Positions 35,956-44,808 are shown, counted from the first letter of the stretch. The stretch: 64,000 nucleotides of DNA from Streptomyces bottropensis ATCC 25435 (GCF_000383595.1 NZ_KB911581.1:8081519-8145518); one strand, 5' to 3'. The notes: generated by a model from the letters alone, not told the origin. Made by a program: numbers and translations.

Positions 35956-36661
35956 TCAGGCTCGGTCGTCGTCGAACAGTTCGGCGGCGTCGGTGACCTC
36001 GTAGGCCCGGTCCACCCAGATCTGGAGGCGGTCGGGGTCGGTGCAGCTGCGTACCCTCTGCCGGACGGAGTCGGGTACGTCGATGTGACGCCGGTCGAGC
36101 GTGCGCAGGACGCCGGCGATCCGCTCCGCGATTCGTTCCTCGACCCGGCCCTCCTCTCGCAGCTTCACCGCGACCGGGTTCTTGAAGAAGTAGTTCACCG
36201 GCATCATGAGTTCCTTATTTTCCATGCGTGATCGCCGAAAACACCGCGAGGGTGACGTCCCGCGCCACCTCCGCCTCGTTCGCGATCACCGGCACGTTGT
36301 CCGGCCCGAGGACGAGTGGCCGTACGACCAGCGAGGCCCAGTCCGGCAGACCGAACCGGATGGGCTGAGCAGCCCACTTGGCGGTGGAGCGATTCTGGGT
36401 CATGACGATCAGCACCGGCTCCACGCGGTACTTCTCGTGGAGATAGGCGAGGTAGTACGGCCAACTGCCCCGCTTTCGCTCGTCCTGCCTCCCCTGGGAT
36501 TCCAGAACCAGCAAGAAGGCGCCCTCGTCGGTGTCCACGCGCACCAGGCTGTCCACCCGGCGCTCCACCGGAGCGATCTCCGTCAGGTCCGTGTTGACGA
36601 CGGAGATCGAGCGAGGCCCGGGAACGGCACAAATCTTCTTTCTGTCGGGATGCTCAACGAG
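35956..36661 (-). pseudogene. Decayed Rpn/YhgA-like putative nuclease gene
   Basis: Two frames together give pieces of a protein family common in Streptomyces (about 290 aa, related to Rpn-type recombination-promoting nuclease or putative transposase). The upstream piece (36661-36215) reads SISVVNTDLTEIAPVERRVD, then FLLVLESQGRQDERKRGSW and AVFSAITHGK, then a stop. The downstream piece (36225-35956) reads MPVNYFFKNPVAVKLREEG and ends VTDAAELFDDD. The N-terminus is missing: the frame opens right at the stop codon of the next gene. About 80-100 residues between the two pieces are also gone. It is therefore truncated and internally deleted, and unlikely to be functional. Confidence 0.65.
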
Positions 36662-37078
36662 CTACGCGGCCGTCAGTTCGCACCACACGTATTTGCCCGA
36701 GTGACCGAACCGGGACGACGGCTGCCAGCCCCAGATGTCCGTACAGGCGCGGACGAGGGCGAGGCCCCGACCGGTCTCCATCTCGGGCTTCGCCACGTTG
36801 TCCGGTGGCTCCGGGGGTTGCGGGTCGGCATCCCAGGCGCCGATCCACAGGGTGTCGCCCGACCAGCGGACACGCAGGGCTGCCGGGCCCTTGGTGTGGA
36901 GTACGGCGTTGGCGATCAGCTCCGTGGCCAGGAGTTCGGCGGGGTCCAGCAGGGCGGCCAAGCCGTGCGCGGTGAGGATCAGGCGGAGGGTGCGGCGGGA
37001 GACGGTCACGGCTCGGGGGTCGTGGGGGATGTGGAGGACGTACTCCCAGGGCTCGGGTGCGAGTGCGCTTTCGGGCAT
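36662..37078 (-). CDS. ATP-binding regulatory protein (HATPase_c_2, anti-sigma-like)
   Basis: A 138-aa protein. I choose the ATG at 37078-37076 because ACGGAG lies 7 bp upstream; an in-frame ATG at 37129 is possible. The GHKL ATPase motifs are visible: N-box LLATELIANAVLHT, G1 box LWIGAWDAD and G2 box GRGLALVRACTDIWGW. Proteins of this size resemble SpoIIAB/RsbW-type anti-sigma kinases and in Streptomyces occur beside WhiJ/Scr1-type regulators and DUF397 genes, as here (both divergent). They are thought to modulate development and antibiotic production. Binding partner unknown. Confidence 0.85.
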   Translation of the reverse strand: MPESALAPEPWEYVLHIPHDPRAVTVSRRTLRLILTAHGLAALLDPAELLATELIANAVLHTKGPAALRVRWSGDTLWIGAWDADPQPPEPPDNVAKPEMETGRGLALVRACTDIWGWQPSSRFGHSGKYVWCELTAA

Positions 37079-37295
37079 GGGTGAACTCCGTTCGGGGGAT
37101 GGGGAGTTGTTCGGGGCATGCGGTGGCATTGCCTCAGCCGTCGCGGCAGGACGGAGTGGTGCGCTTCCGGAGTCCCGATATTTCGCAGCGTGTGCGGCGC
37201 TTCACTGACGGTAAGGCATTAATTTCGGCCCCTGCAACCCGCTGCCGTAATCTGACACCCGAACGTGGTGTGGTGACAGGAACGTTGGGGAGTAC

Positions 37296-38147
37296 ATGGC
37301 GGCGAGGAGCAACCCCACCGCACGGCAAGTGCGCCTGGGAACGGAGCTACGCAGGTTGCGCGAGGCCGCCGGCCTGAAGGCCCGCGAGGTCGCGGCGTTC
37401 CTGGATTCGACCTCGACCCAGATGAGTCAGGTAGAGGCAGGCATCGCGGCCGTCAGCGCGGAGCGCATCCGCCGTCTGGCAGCCCACTACGCCTGCACCG
37501 ACGAGGAGTTGATCGACGCCCTCGCGGCAATGGCGGGTGATCGCAGACGAGGCTGGTGGAACAAGTACCGGGATGCCCTGCCCCAGGTGAACCTGGACGT
37601 GGCGGAGGCGGAGCACCATGCGACGTACCTCCGCGAAGTCGTCATCAACCGCGTCCCCGGGCTCCTCCAGACTCCGGACTACGCCCGAGCGGTCTTCGGG
37701 TACATGCGCCCGGAACTGCCCGAGAGCGAACTCGCACCCCGGGTCGAGTACCGGTTGAAGAGGCGTTCGGTCATCGAGGGCGACGCCCCCACCCCGTACC
37801 AGACGACCGTCCACGAGTTCGCCTTGCGAGTCCGAGTGGCCGACCGTCAGACCTCCGCCTCTCAGCTCCGGTGGATTCTGGACCGGATCGAACAAGGCAA
37901 CGTCACTGTCCGAGTGATCCCCATCGACCAGGACGGCTTCGCCGGTGCCGGAGCCTCGATGGTGTACGCGGGTGGTCCGGTGCCGAAGCTGGACACCGTC
38001 TTCCGGGACGCCCCGACCGGCGTCGTGTTCATCGATGCAGAACCGCAGCTGCACCGGCTCCGAACACTCCTTCGTAGAGTGGAGTCGGCGGCGCTGGAAC
38101 CCGTGGCGTCGCGGGACTTCATCCACCGCTTGGCAAAGGAGTTGTGA
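37296..38147 (+). CDS. Helix-turn-helix regulator, Scr1/WhiJ type
   Basis: A 283-aa protein from the ATG at 37296. Residues ~10-75 are an XRE helix-turn-helix (LGTELRRLREAAGLKAREVAAFLDSTSTQMSQVEAG). The rest matches the DUF5753 domain found in Scr1/WhiJ proteins: QVNLDVAEAEHHATYLREVVINRVPGLLQTPDYARAV, QLRWILDRIEQGNVTVRVIP. Such proteins pair with a small DUF397 protein, encoded directly downstream (overlap or near-overlap), and often an ATP-binding partner (divergent here). The pair behaves like a toxin-antitoxin-like developmental switch in Streptomyces. Confidence 0.9.
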   Translation: MAARSNPTARQVRLGTELRRLREAAGLKAREVAAFLDSTSTQMSQVEAGIAAVSAERIRRLAAHYACTDEELIDALAAMAGDRRRGWWNKYRDALPQVNLDVAEAEHHATYLREVVINRVPGLLQTPDYARAVFGYMRPELPESELAPRVEYRLKRRSVIEGDAPTPYQTTVHEFALRVRVADRQTSASQLRWILDRIEQGNVTVRVIPIDQDGFAGAGASMVYAGGPVPKLDTVFRDAPTGVVFIDAEPQLHRLRTLLRRVESAALEPVASRDFIHRLAKEL

Positions 38148-38155
38148 GGCGCCCC

Positions 38156-38359
38156 ATGGACCACACCCCGCGCTGGCAGAAGTCGACCTTCTCCGACGGC
38201 GGCGAAGGCGACACCTGCGTCGAAGTCGCCGCCTCCCCCGACGACATACACCTCCGCGAGTCCGACACCCCCACCACAGTCATCGCGACCACCCGCACCC
38301 CCCTCGCCCACCTCCTCCACGCCATAACCGCCGGCAGACTGACCCCGCCCCGCGGTTGA
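38156..38359 (+). CDS. DUF397 small protein
   Basis: A 67-aa protein; I take the ATG at 38156 with GAGG 6 bp upstream, though a GTG at 38144 overlapping the previous stop is possible. It shows the DUF397 pattern: WQKSTFSDGGEGDTCVEVA, then an IHLRESDTP segment and a short hydrophobic end (AHLLHAITAGRL). DUF397 proteins are the small partners of Scr1/WhiJ-type regulators; BldB is a relative. Translation is likely coupled to the upstream regulator. Confidence 0.88.
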   Translation: MDHTPRWQKSTFSDGGEGDTCVEVAASPDDIHLRESDTPTTVIATTRTPLAHLLHAITAGRLTPPRG

Positions 38360-38490
38360 TCAACTGCCGTACAGGCGTGAACAGGACAACGGGCGGGGTT
38401 CGTTCGGTGGAACGGAAGCCGGGGAGCCGTCCGGATAATCGCTCCGCAGCGATCAAGCGCCACACCGGATTCGGCGACAGAGGGGCACAC

Positions 38491-38589
38491 ATGGTCCCTA
38501 CATCGACCTCACCCGTTCAGAACATGCCGGCCCTGCCCGGAGGGACCACCAGAGACCCGACGGTAAGTGACTGTCCGTATTGGATCTAG
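38491..38589 (+). CDS. Possible 32-aa small ORF
   Basis: An ATG at 38491 follows AGAGGGG at good spacing and opens 32 codons beginning MVPTSTSPVQNMPALPG and ending SDCPYWI. Third-position GC bias is only moderate and there is no family support. It could be a small peptide, an upstream ORF of the hydrolase, or chance. Confidence 0.2.
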   Translation: MVPTSTSPVQNMPALPGGTTRDPTVSDCPYWI

Positions 38590-38651
38590 TGCGTTAAGTA
38601 ACACTCCTCGTACGGTCATTGCGTCACCAAAACCGTATCTCTGGAGGATTC

Positions 38652-39623
38652 GTGGCAAACTTGCGCACTCGTCTGGCCGTGCTGGGCTCCGCCGTGGCTC
38701 TCGCCGCAGGCGCGCTCGTCCCCGCGCAACTCGCCGGCGCCACCCCGGCGGCCGCGGCGGCCTACGAGTGGGTCGCCCTGGGCGACTCCTACACCGCCGG
38801 GGTCATCCCGGCCGCGGGCGACACCTTCGAAGTCCCCCGTGACGGCTGCGAGCGCACCGACCGGTCCTACCCCCAGGTCATCGACCGGGATCTCGGTTCA
38901 CTGATCGAACTGACCAATGTCAGCTGCGGAGCCGCCACCATCGAGGACATCACCTTCAACGCCCAGGAGCCGATCGGCCGCCACCTGCCGCCCCTCTCCG
39001 AGGACCCGGACTACCCGTTCCCGCCGGTGCCTCCCCAGTCCGAGGCGGTCGGGCCCGGCACCGACGTGATCACCGTCGGCGCGGGCGGCAACACCCTCGG
39101 GTTCGCTCAGATCCTCTTCACCTGTCTGCAACTGGGCGACGGCAGCGGCGGTGTGGGCACACCGTGCCGGGACGACCTGGCCGACGACATCCCCGGCCGG
39201 CTGACCAAGGTGAGCGGCGACTACGAGGAGATGCTCACCGTCCTCCACGAGCGGGCCCCGCACGCCAAGGTCCTGACCGTCGGCTACCCCACGGTCATCC
39301 CGGAGGACACGGCCAAGTGCCGGTACAACGACTGGGAGCAGTTCGCGTCGATCACCCCGGGAGACCTGGACTGGCTGCGCGACGACGTGCTGGCACCGCT
39401 CAACACGGTCATCGAGAAGGCGGCCGGTGCGCACGGGGACACGTTCGTCGGCCTTTCCGACTCCTCCCGGAACCACAGCGTCTGCGACTCGGGCAAGTGG
39501 GTGGAAGGCGTCTTCACGACCTTCCCGACCGAGGTGGCCTTCGTCCACCCCAACGCCCAGGGCCACCAGAACGCCGCCGATCAGGTCACCCCGGCGATCC
39601 TGAACGCCTTGGGCGTGAGCTGA
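38652..39623 (+). CDS. Secreted SGNH/GDSL hydrolase (lipase-like)
   Basis: A 323-aa protein from the GTG at 38652, with CTGGAGGA upstream. The signal peptide is clear (VANLRTRLAVLGSAVALAAG, cleaved near GATPAAAAA). Then come the SGNH blocks: block I WVALGDSYTAG (nucleophile Ser), the glycine/asparagine block ITVGAGGNTLGF, and block V FVHPNAQGH (catalytic His). Six cysteines probably form three disulfides, as in Streptomyces extracellular SGNH lipases. It should hydrolyse esters of lipids or glycans outside the cell. A perfect hairpin follows its stop. Confidence 0.9.
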   Translation: MANLRTRLAVLGSAVALAAGALVPAQLAGATPAAAAAYEWVALGDSYTAGVIPAAGDTFEVPRDGCERTDRSYPQVIDRDLGSLIELTNVSCGAATIEDITFNAQEPIGRHLPPLSEDPDYPFPPVPPQSEAVGPGTDVITVGAGGNTLGFAQILFTCLQLGDGSGGVGTPCRDDLADDIPGRLTKVSGDYEEMLTVLHERAPHAKVLTVGYPTVIPEDTAKCRYNDWEQFASITPGDLDWLRDDVLAPLNTVIEKAAGAHGDTFVGLSDSSRNHSVCDSGKWVEGVFTTFPTEVAFVHPNAQGHQNAADQVTPAILNALGVS

Positions 39624-39643
39624 TCCGCGTCCGGCGTCCCCGG

Positions 39644-39678
39644 GGAGCCGTATCGGGCCGACGGCCCGATACGGCTCC
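39644..39678 (+). terminator. Hairpin terminator after the SGNH hydrolase
   Basis: GGAGCCGTATCGGGCC pairs perfectly with its complement around a GAC loop, starting 20 bp after the stop codon. Confidence 0.85.
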
Positions 39679-39714
39679 AGCGGCGTGGCTCCAGCGGCAT
39701 GGCTCCAGCGACGT
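39673..39714 (+). repeat. Three 14-bp tandem repeats
   Basis: GGCTCCAGCGGCGT, GGCTCCAGCGGCAT and GGCTCCAGCGACGT lie head to tail, beginning inside the right arm of the terminator stem. Probably slippage; no function evident. Confidence 0.7.
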
Positions 39715-39785
39715 GCGCGAACTCGGCTGGGATGCGCCTGGCCTCCGGCCCAGACCCACCCGGAGGCAGCCGCCGGGCCGGAGCA

Positions 39786-40481
39786 CTAAGCCTCCACCCC
39801 CGGCGGACCGTGCGGCACCGGGCCCGCCCGGTCCAGCAGGCCCGTGCGGGCCGCCAGGGCCGCCGCCTCCAGGCGGGAGCCGACCCCCAGCTTCATCAGG
39901 ACGCGTTGCACGTGGGTGCGGGCCGTCGACGGGGCGATGCCCATGCCCGCCGCGATGAGGCGGGTGTCCTCGCCGTCCGCCACCCGCACCAGGACCTCGA
40001 CCTCGCGCGGGGTCAGCATCTGGAGCAGGCGCTGGCCCTCGTCGTCGGGCTGGGCGGCGGGGTTCAGCAGTTCACCGAACGCGCTCTGCAACAGCTGCGG
40101 CGCCACCGCCGCCTCACCCGCGCGGGCCTTCATGATGGCCCGCTCGACGCCCTCGATGCGTTCGTCGTGCCGCACGTAGCCGGAGGCCCCCGCGGCGAAC
40201 GCGGCCGCGATGCCACGCGGGTTGGGCACCGGGCCGAGGACCAGCACCGCCACCTGCGGGCGCTCACGCTTGATCTTGACCACCGGGTCGAAGATTCCCG
40301 GCTCGGCGGGTGTCGCCGTGCCGAGCAGACACACCTCGGGTGCCCTCGTGATCACCAGTTCCGCCGCGCCCGCGGCCGGCGCCGCCGCCGCGAGCACCCG
40401 GTGCCCGCGCAGCTTCAACGCCGAGGCCAGCGCCTCGGCCAGCAGTCGGTGATCGTCGACCACCATGAGCCGGACTCCCAT
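39786..40481 (-). CDS. LuxR-type regulator with degenerate receiver
   Basis: A 231-aa protein from the ATG at 40481-40479 (MGVRLMVVDDHRLLAEAL). The acidic pair D9/D10 is kept, but the phosphoacceptor position reads EVCLLGTATPAEPG, with Gly at 54 where Asp is expected, and the conserved Lys is replaced (GYVRHDER). It is therefore unlikely to be switched by phosphorylation. The LuxR domain is normal (LTPREVEVLVRVADGEDTRLIAAGMGIAPSTARTHVQRVLMKLG). Atypical regulators of this kind can sense small molecules or act by amount. No kinase is adjacent. Target unknown. Confidence 0.85.
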   Translation of the reverse strand: MGVRLMVVDDHRLLAEALASALKLRGHRVLAAAAPAAGAAELVITRAPEVCLLGTATPAEPGIFDPVVKIKRERPQVAVLVLGPVPNPRGIAAAFAAGASGYVRHDERIEGVERAIMKARAGEAAVAPQLLQSAFGELLNPAAQPDDEGQRLLQMLTPREVEVLVRVADGEDTRLIAAGMGIAPSTARTHVQRVLMKLGVGSRLEAAALAARTGLLDRAGPVPHGPPGVEA

Positions 40482-40697
40482 AGAGTCACCCCACCCCCCA
40501 GTCCCCCCAGATGGTTGCCAACTATGGCTGCCCACTGGTCCTCACGGACAGAAGCCCCCCGACTTCCCCGTCGGCTCCCCGCTGTTCATGCCCCCGGAAG
40601 CTACACGCTTGTTCGACGTTGCGCTCCCCCTATCGGAGAGAAGTGCCCGGATTACCGAAATTCCCTCCGATTCGAGCGGGATGAGGGATACGTGCAC

Positions 40698-40725
40698 GGC
40701 CCCGCCCCTGAGCTGGGGCGGGGCC
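40698..40725 (-). terminator. Hairpin after the first PQQ-propeller gene
   Basis: GGCCCCGCCCC and GGGGCGGGGCC form an 11-bp perfect stem with a 6-nt loop, 29 bp beyond the stop of the minus-strand gene. Confidence 0.8.
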
Positions 40726-40754
40726 GGCGAGGAAGATCGAGGGGGCGCGTGGGG

Positions 40755-42800
40755 TTACTTCACCCCGAAGCCGAGCGCCGTGTACTCCTTCTCGTCCTTC
40801 GAATACGGCTTGCTGACGAGTTCCGAGCCGATGAACCACCGTCCGTCGGTGTAGAGCATCTCGCTCAGCGTCGGCGTCATCCCGCTGATCGCACGCAGCA
40901 CCGACTCGGAGGACGGGGTCTCCAGGAGCTTGGTCTGCTTCAGCGACTTGCCGTCGATGGAGACGATCTGGGCCCCCTTGTCGTACGGGCCGTCCTTGAA
41001 GGCGATGAGGTTCGGCCCGTCCATCCGGATCGGGAACAGCTCGTAGTCGTCGCCCGCGTCGACCCGGTCGCCGGTGGACTTCCCCGTGGCCAGCGAGAAG
41101 GACACGATCTCGTTGGTGGAGCTGTAGGAGCCGGTGCCGTCGTGGTTCTTGGTCGGCATGTACACCTTGTCGTTGCCGACGTAGATGCCCCGGCAGGCCC
41201 AGACACCGCGGACGGGGCACTCGTAGTCGTACTTGTCGTCCGGGATGGAGATCTTGGCGCGCAGCTTGCCGCTGTCGTCGAGCGAGAAGATGTCGCTCGT
41301 GCCGGTCAGCGGGACGTCGCTGCCGGTGACGACACCGAAGACCACCGGCTTGGTGGAGATGATCTTGGCGCGCGAGATGCCGGAGGGCACCTTGTAGGTC
41401 CACTTGACGCTGCCCGACTTCGGGTCCAGCAGCTGGATCTGGAAGGTCTCGCTGCCGTAGTCACCGCACTTGCGGACCGCGATCAGCTGGGCGCCGCCCG
41501 CGTAGCCCTCGTCGGTGCACTCGCCGACCTTGGGCGACCACAGCACCTTGCCGGAGTTGACGTCGAACGCCGCGCCGCCGCCGTAGCCGCCGGCCGCCGC
41601 GACCGTCGTACCGGAGATGGTGACCTCGCCGAACGGCACCTTCTCACCGCTCGTGTCGGCGCTCTTGGTCCACACCTCCTTGCCGGTCTCGACGTTGAAC
41701 GCGGTGACCTCGGTGCAGGGCTGACGGTCGTCGTTGTTCTTGCGCTTGGCCGACTCGGTCACCACCACGGCGATGCCCTCGGTGGTGATCTCACGGGAGC
41801 CCGCGCAGGTCTGACCGGCCAGGTCCAGCGTCCACTTGGTCTTGCCGCTGTCCGGCTCATAGCCGACGATCTTGTTCAGGGCCGACTTGGCGTACGTGGT
41901 CTTCGTCAGCCAGGAGCCCTTGACGCTGTCGATGGTCAGCTTTTCCTTGACCTCGTGCGCGGGCACCTGGAAGAGGATCTTCGCGTTCGGGCTGCTGGGC
42001 GCCTTCTCCTGCGCCTCGGTCGGCACCTCCACGCCACCGGACGACGAACCGCCGGACGAGGACGAACCGCCGTCGTCACCCTTGGTGTCGTCCTTGCCGC
42101 CGGTCGTGCCCTGCGAACTGGCGGTGTCCTTCTTGCCACCGTCGTCGTCCCCGCTGGTGGAGGCGTAGAAGACACCGCCGCCGACGATCAGCGCGATGGC
42201 CGCGACCGCCGCCGTGATGATGATCGCCGTGGAGTTGACCTTCTTCTTGCCGCCCGGGGCCTGCCCCATCTGCGGATGCATCGCCATGGTCGGCGGCTGG
42301 TAGCCGTAGGGGCCGGGAGGCGGCTGCTGCCCGTAGGGACCGGGCTGCGGCTGCTGGCCGTACGGGCCGGGCTGCGGCTGGCCGTAAGGACCCGGCTGAC
42401 CCGGCTGGCCGGGCTGGCCCGGGTAGCCGTAACCGGGCTGCGGCGGGGGCGTCTGCGGGTAGCCGTAGCCGGGGCCCTGCGCGGGCGGGGGCCCCTGCGG
42501 GGCCTGGGCCGGCGGCGGGGTCTGCTGGGCCGGGGGCGCCTGCGGGTAGCCGTAGCCCGGACCGGGCGCGGGCGGGCCCTGCGGCGGGGGTGTCGGGGCG
42601 CCGAAACCGCCGGGCGGCGGGGGCGTGGGCGCGCCGAAACCACCCTGCGGCGGGGTGTCCTGCGGGGGCTGCGCGGGCGGCTGGCCCTGGGCCGGGGGCT
42701 GCGCGGGCGGCTGACCCTTGTCCAGCGACGGGGGCTCGGCGGGCGGCTGGTTCGGGGGCGGGCCCGGCGGCTGGTTCGGCGGGGGCGGCGGCTGCGTCAT
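40755..42800 (-). CDS. Proline-rich membrane-anchored PQQ-like beta-propeller protein, copy 1
   Basis: A 681-aa protein from the ATG at 42800-42798. Residues 1-185 are Pro/Gln/Gly-rich with GYGYPQ and QPGPYGQ repeats. One transmembrane helix follows at 191-213 (TAIIITAAVAAIALIVGGGV), then an acidic-serine linker. Residues ~270-681 form a PQQ-like beta-propeller, recognisable from repeated VTAFNVETGKEVWTKSAD, FDVNSGKVLWSP and LDPKSGSVKWTYK units. The propeller should lie outside, the proline-rich part inside. Function unknown; such propellers act in outer-envelope assembly or as sensors. A paralogue lies directly upstream (43012-44808). Confidence 0.85.
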   Translation of the reverse strand: MTQPPPPPNQPPGPPPNQPPAEPPSLDKGQPPAQPPAQGQPPAQPPQDTPPQGGFGAPTPPPPGGFGAPTPPPQGPPAPGPGYGYPQAPPAQQTPPPAQAPQGPPPAQGPGYGYPQTPPPQPGYGYPGQPGQPGQPGPYGQPQPGPYGQQPQPGPYGQQPPPGPYGYQPPTMAMHPQMGQAPGGKKKVNSTAIIITAAVAAIALIVGGGVFYASTSGDDDGGKKDTASSQGTTGGKDDTKGDDGGSSSSGGSSSGGVEVPTEAQEKAPSSPNAKILFQVPAHEVKEKLTIDSVKGSWLTKTTYAKSALNKIVGYEPDSGKTKWTLDLAGQTCAGSREITTEGIAVVVTESAKRKNNDDRQPCTEVTAFNVETGKEVWTKSADTSGEKVPFGEVTISGTTVAAAGGYGGGAAFDVNSGKVLWSPKVGECTDEGYAGGAQLIAVRKCGDYGSETFQIQLLDPKSGSVKWTYKVPSGISRAKIISTKPVVFGVVTGSDVPLTGTSDIFSLDDSGKLRAKISIPDDKYDYECPVRGVWACRGIYVGNDKVYMPTKNHDGTGSYSSTNEIVSFSLATGKSTGDRVDAGDDYELFPIRMDGPNLIAFKDGPYDKGAQIVSIDGKSLKQTKLLETPSSESVLRAISGMTPTLSEMLYTDGRWFIGSELVSKPYSKDEKEYTALGFGVK

Positions 42801-43011
42801 GACGTGAATACCTCGAAGCGGAGAGCGGAGGACGGAAGAAGGACGGAAGGGGAGGCCGGCCGGGTCACGGCGGGGCCGGGCGGCGGTGGCGTCGGGCGGC
42901 CGGTGTCCACGGCCCGCGCCGGTGACGCGGGCCGGGCCCGCGGGACCGGCCGGGCCCGTCGCACGGTCCGGACGGGGCCGGTGGCACGGGCGGGGCCGTC
43001 GGTCGCGCGCG

Positions 43012-44808
43012 TCACTTGCCGTAGGCCAGCATCAACTTCTCCTTCGCGTCGTCGACACCGTTCAGCAGGGTGGTGGAGATGTAGAAGCGGCCGTCCACGT
43101 AGTCGATGGCCTTCGAATAGAACGAGCTCTCGATCTCCGCGGCGCTCGCCGGCATCTGGATGAGCTTGGTCGCCTTCGGGCCGCTGCCGGTGGCCGGGAT
43201 CGACACGACCTGGCCGCCCGCGTCGCGCGTGGACTCCACGTACGCGAGGAGCTTCGCCCCCTCGACCTTGATCGGGACGATCTCCGCGTCGGCGGAGGGC
43301 GACTTCAGGCGCCACCTCTCCTTGCCGGTCGCGAGGTTCAGGGCGACGACCTCGTTCGTGCCGTCCTTCTCCTCGGTCGGCAGGTAGAGGGTGTTCGCGT
43401 CGGCCGCGACGCCCGTGCAGCCCGCCAGGTCGCGGGTGAGGATGCCGCCGTCGCAGTCGGGCGCGAACGAGGCGTCGGAGTCGACCTGCGAGCGGGTCGA
43501 GCCGTCGGCCTTGAGGGTGGAGATGTTCCAGGTGTTCTCCTCCTCGTTGGTGAGGTAGAGGACGACCGGGTCCACCGAGTAGGCGTGTTCGACCTTCCAG
43601 CCCTTGGGGATCTTCCGCGTCCACTTGGCCTTGCCGGTCCTCGGGTCCAGCTCCTGGACCTCGTCGTGCTCCTTGTCGGTGGTCACCGCGCAGGAGGAGA
43701 CGGCGATCAGCCGCGCGCCGCCCGCGAACCCGGCCGGGTAGCAGGACTGGCCGTAACTCTTCTTGTCGAACAGCTTCTTGCCGGTGTTGACGTCGTACGC
43801 CGTCCCGGACTGCGAGCGGCCCACCATGAGCGTGTCCCCGGTGACGGAGAGCCCGACGCTGATGGTGCTGTCGAACAGCTCGCCCTCCTCCACCTCCGTC
43901 GACCAGCCCTTGTCACCGGTGTTGAGGTCGATCTGCTGAAGCTGGTCGCACTCGGCGTTCTTCGAGGTGTTCTTCTGGTACGAGACCACGACCCGGTCGC
44001 CGGAGGTCGCCCTCGGGGTGACCGCGCAGATCTTGCCGGGGAACTCGATCGGGTCCCAGGCGGGGTTCCCGTCGGACACGTTGTAGGCGAAGAGCTGCTT
44101 GTACGCGGGCTTCACCGCGACCTTGTCGGTGACCCACAGGCCGGGGGCGCTCGCGCCGGAACCCGGGGCGTCGGGGGCGCTCTTGTACCAGAGCACCTTC
44201 GCCTCACCGGCCTTGACATCCGCGTTGAGGTCGGCGATGTCGAGGTCCTCGCCGCCGTCGCCGCTGCCGTCTCCCTCGTTGACCGGCGCGGTGGGCGCGT
44301 CCGAGGGCTTGTCGTCCTCGCTCGGGCTCGTGCTCTCCTTGGCGACCGGTTTCTTCTCGTCGTCGTCCCCGAGGCTCGTCACCGCGAACACCGTGCCGCC
44401 GACCACGAGCAGCGCGGCCACGGCGGCGCCGATGATCATCGCGGGCTTGCCCTTGAAGGGGCTCTTGGAACCGCCGCCACCGCCCGGGGGCGGGGTGGGC
44501 GCGCCCGGGTACTGCGACTGCGGGTAGCCGTAACCGGCCTGCGGCGCCGGGTTGTACGGGCCGGGCTGCGCGTAAGGGCCGGGCTGCTGCGGCTGTCCGT
44601 ACGGGCCGGGCTGGGCGTACGGGCCGGGCTGCGCGGGCGGCTGCTGCTGGGGGTAGCCGTAGCCGGGGGCCGGGGCGGGCGGGCCCTGCGGCGGGGGCGT
44701 CTGCGGGTAGCCGTACGGCTGTTGCGGCGGTTGCGGTTGTGACGGCTGCGGCTGACCGTGTGGTGCTCCGTAGCCGCCCTGCGGCGGCTGATCGGGTGGC
44801 TGAACCAT
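43012..44808 (-). CDS. Proline-rich membrane-anchored PQQ-like beta-propeller protein, copy 2
   Basis: A 598-aa paralogue of the protein encoded downstream; I take the ATG at 44808-44806 (MVQPPDQPPQGGYG) behind a GGGGGAAAG site. It has a shorter proline-rich cytoplasmic part (1-115), a transmembrane helix at ~122-145 (PAMIIGAAVAALLVVGGTVF), an acidic linker and the same propeller units (AYDVNTGKKLFDK, LDPRTGKAKWTR, LNLATGKERWRL). Both copies end with a similar IYYV-type strand (VDGRFYISTTLLNG). They arose by tandem duplication. The two proteins may form a complex. No enzymatic motif was found. Confidence 0.85.
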   Translation of the reverse strand: MVQPPDQPPQGGYGAPHGQPQPSQPQPPQQPYGYPQTPPPQGPPAPAPGYGYPQQQPPAQPGPYAQPGPYGQPQQPGPYAQPGPYNPAPQAGYGYPQSQYPGAPTPPPGGGGGSKSPFKGKPAMIIGAAVAALLVVGGTVFAVTSLGDDDEKKPVAKESTSPSEDDKPSDAPTAPVNEGDGSGDGGEDLDIADLNADVKAGEAKVLWYKSAPDAPGSGASAPGLWVTDKVAVKPAYKQLFAYNVSDGNPAWDPIEFPGKICAVTPRATSGDRVVVSYQKNTSKNAECDQLQQIDLNTGDKGWSTEVEEGELFDSTISVGLSVTGDTLMVGRSQSGTAYDVNTGKKLFDKKSYGQSCYPAGFAGGARLIAVSSCAVTTDKEHDEVQELDPRTGKAKWTRKIPKGWKVEHAYSVDPVVLYLTNEEENTWNISTLKADGSTRSQVDSDASFAPDCDGGILTRDLAGCTGVAADANTLYLPTEEKDGTNEVVALNLATGKERWRLKSPSADAEIVPIKVEGAKLLAYVESTRDAGGQVVSIPATGSGPKATKLIQMPASAAEIESSFYSKAIDYVDGRFYISTTLLNGVDDAKEKLMLAYGK

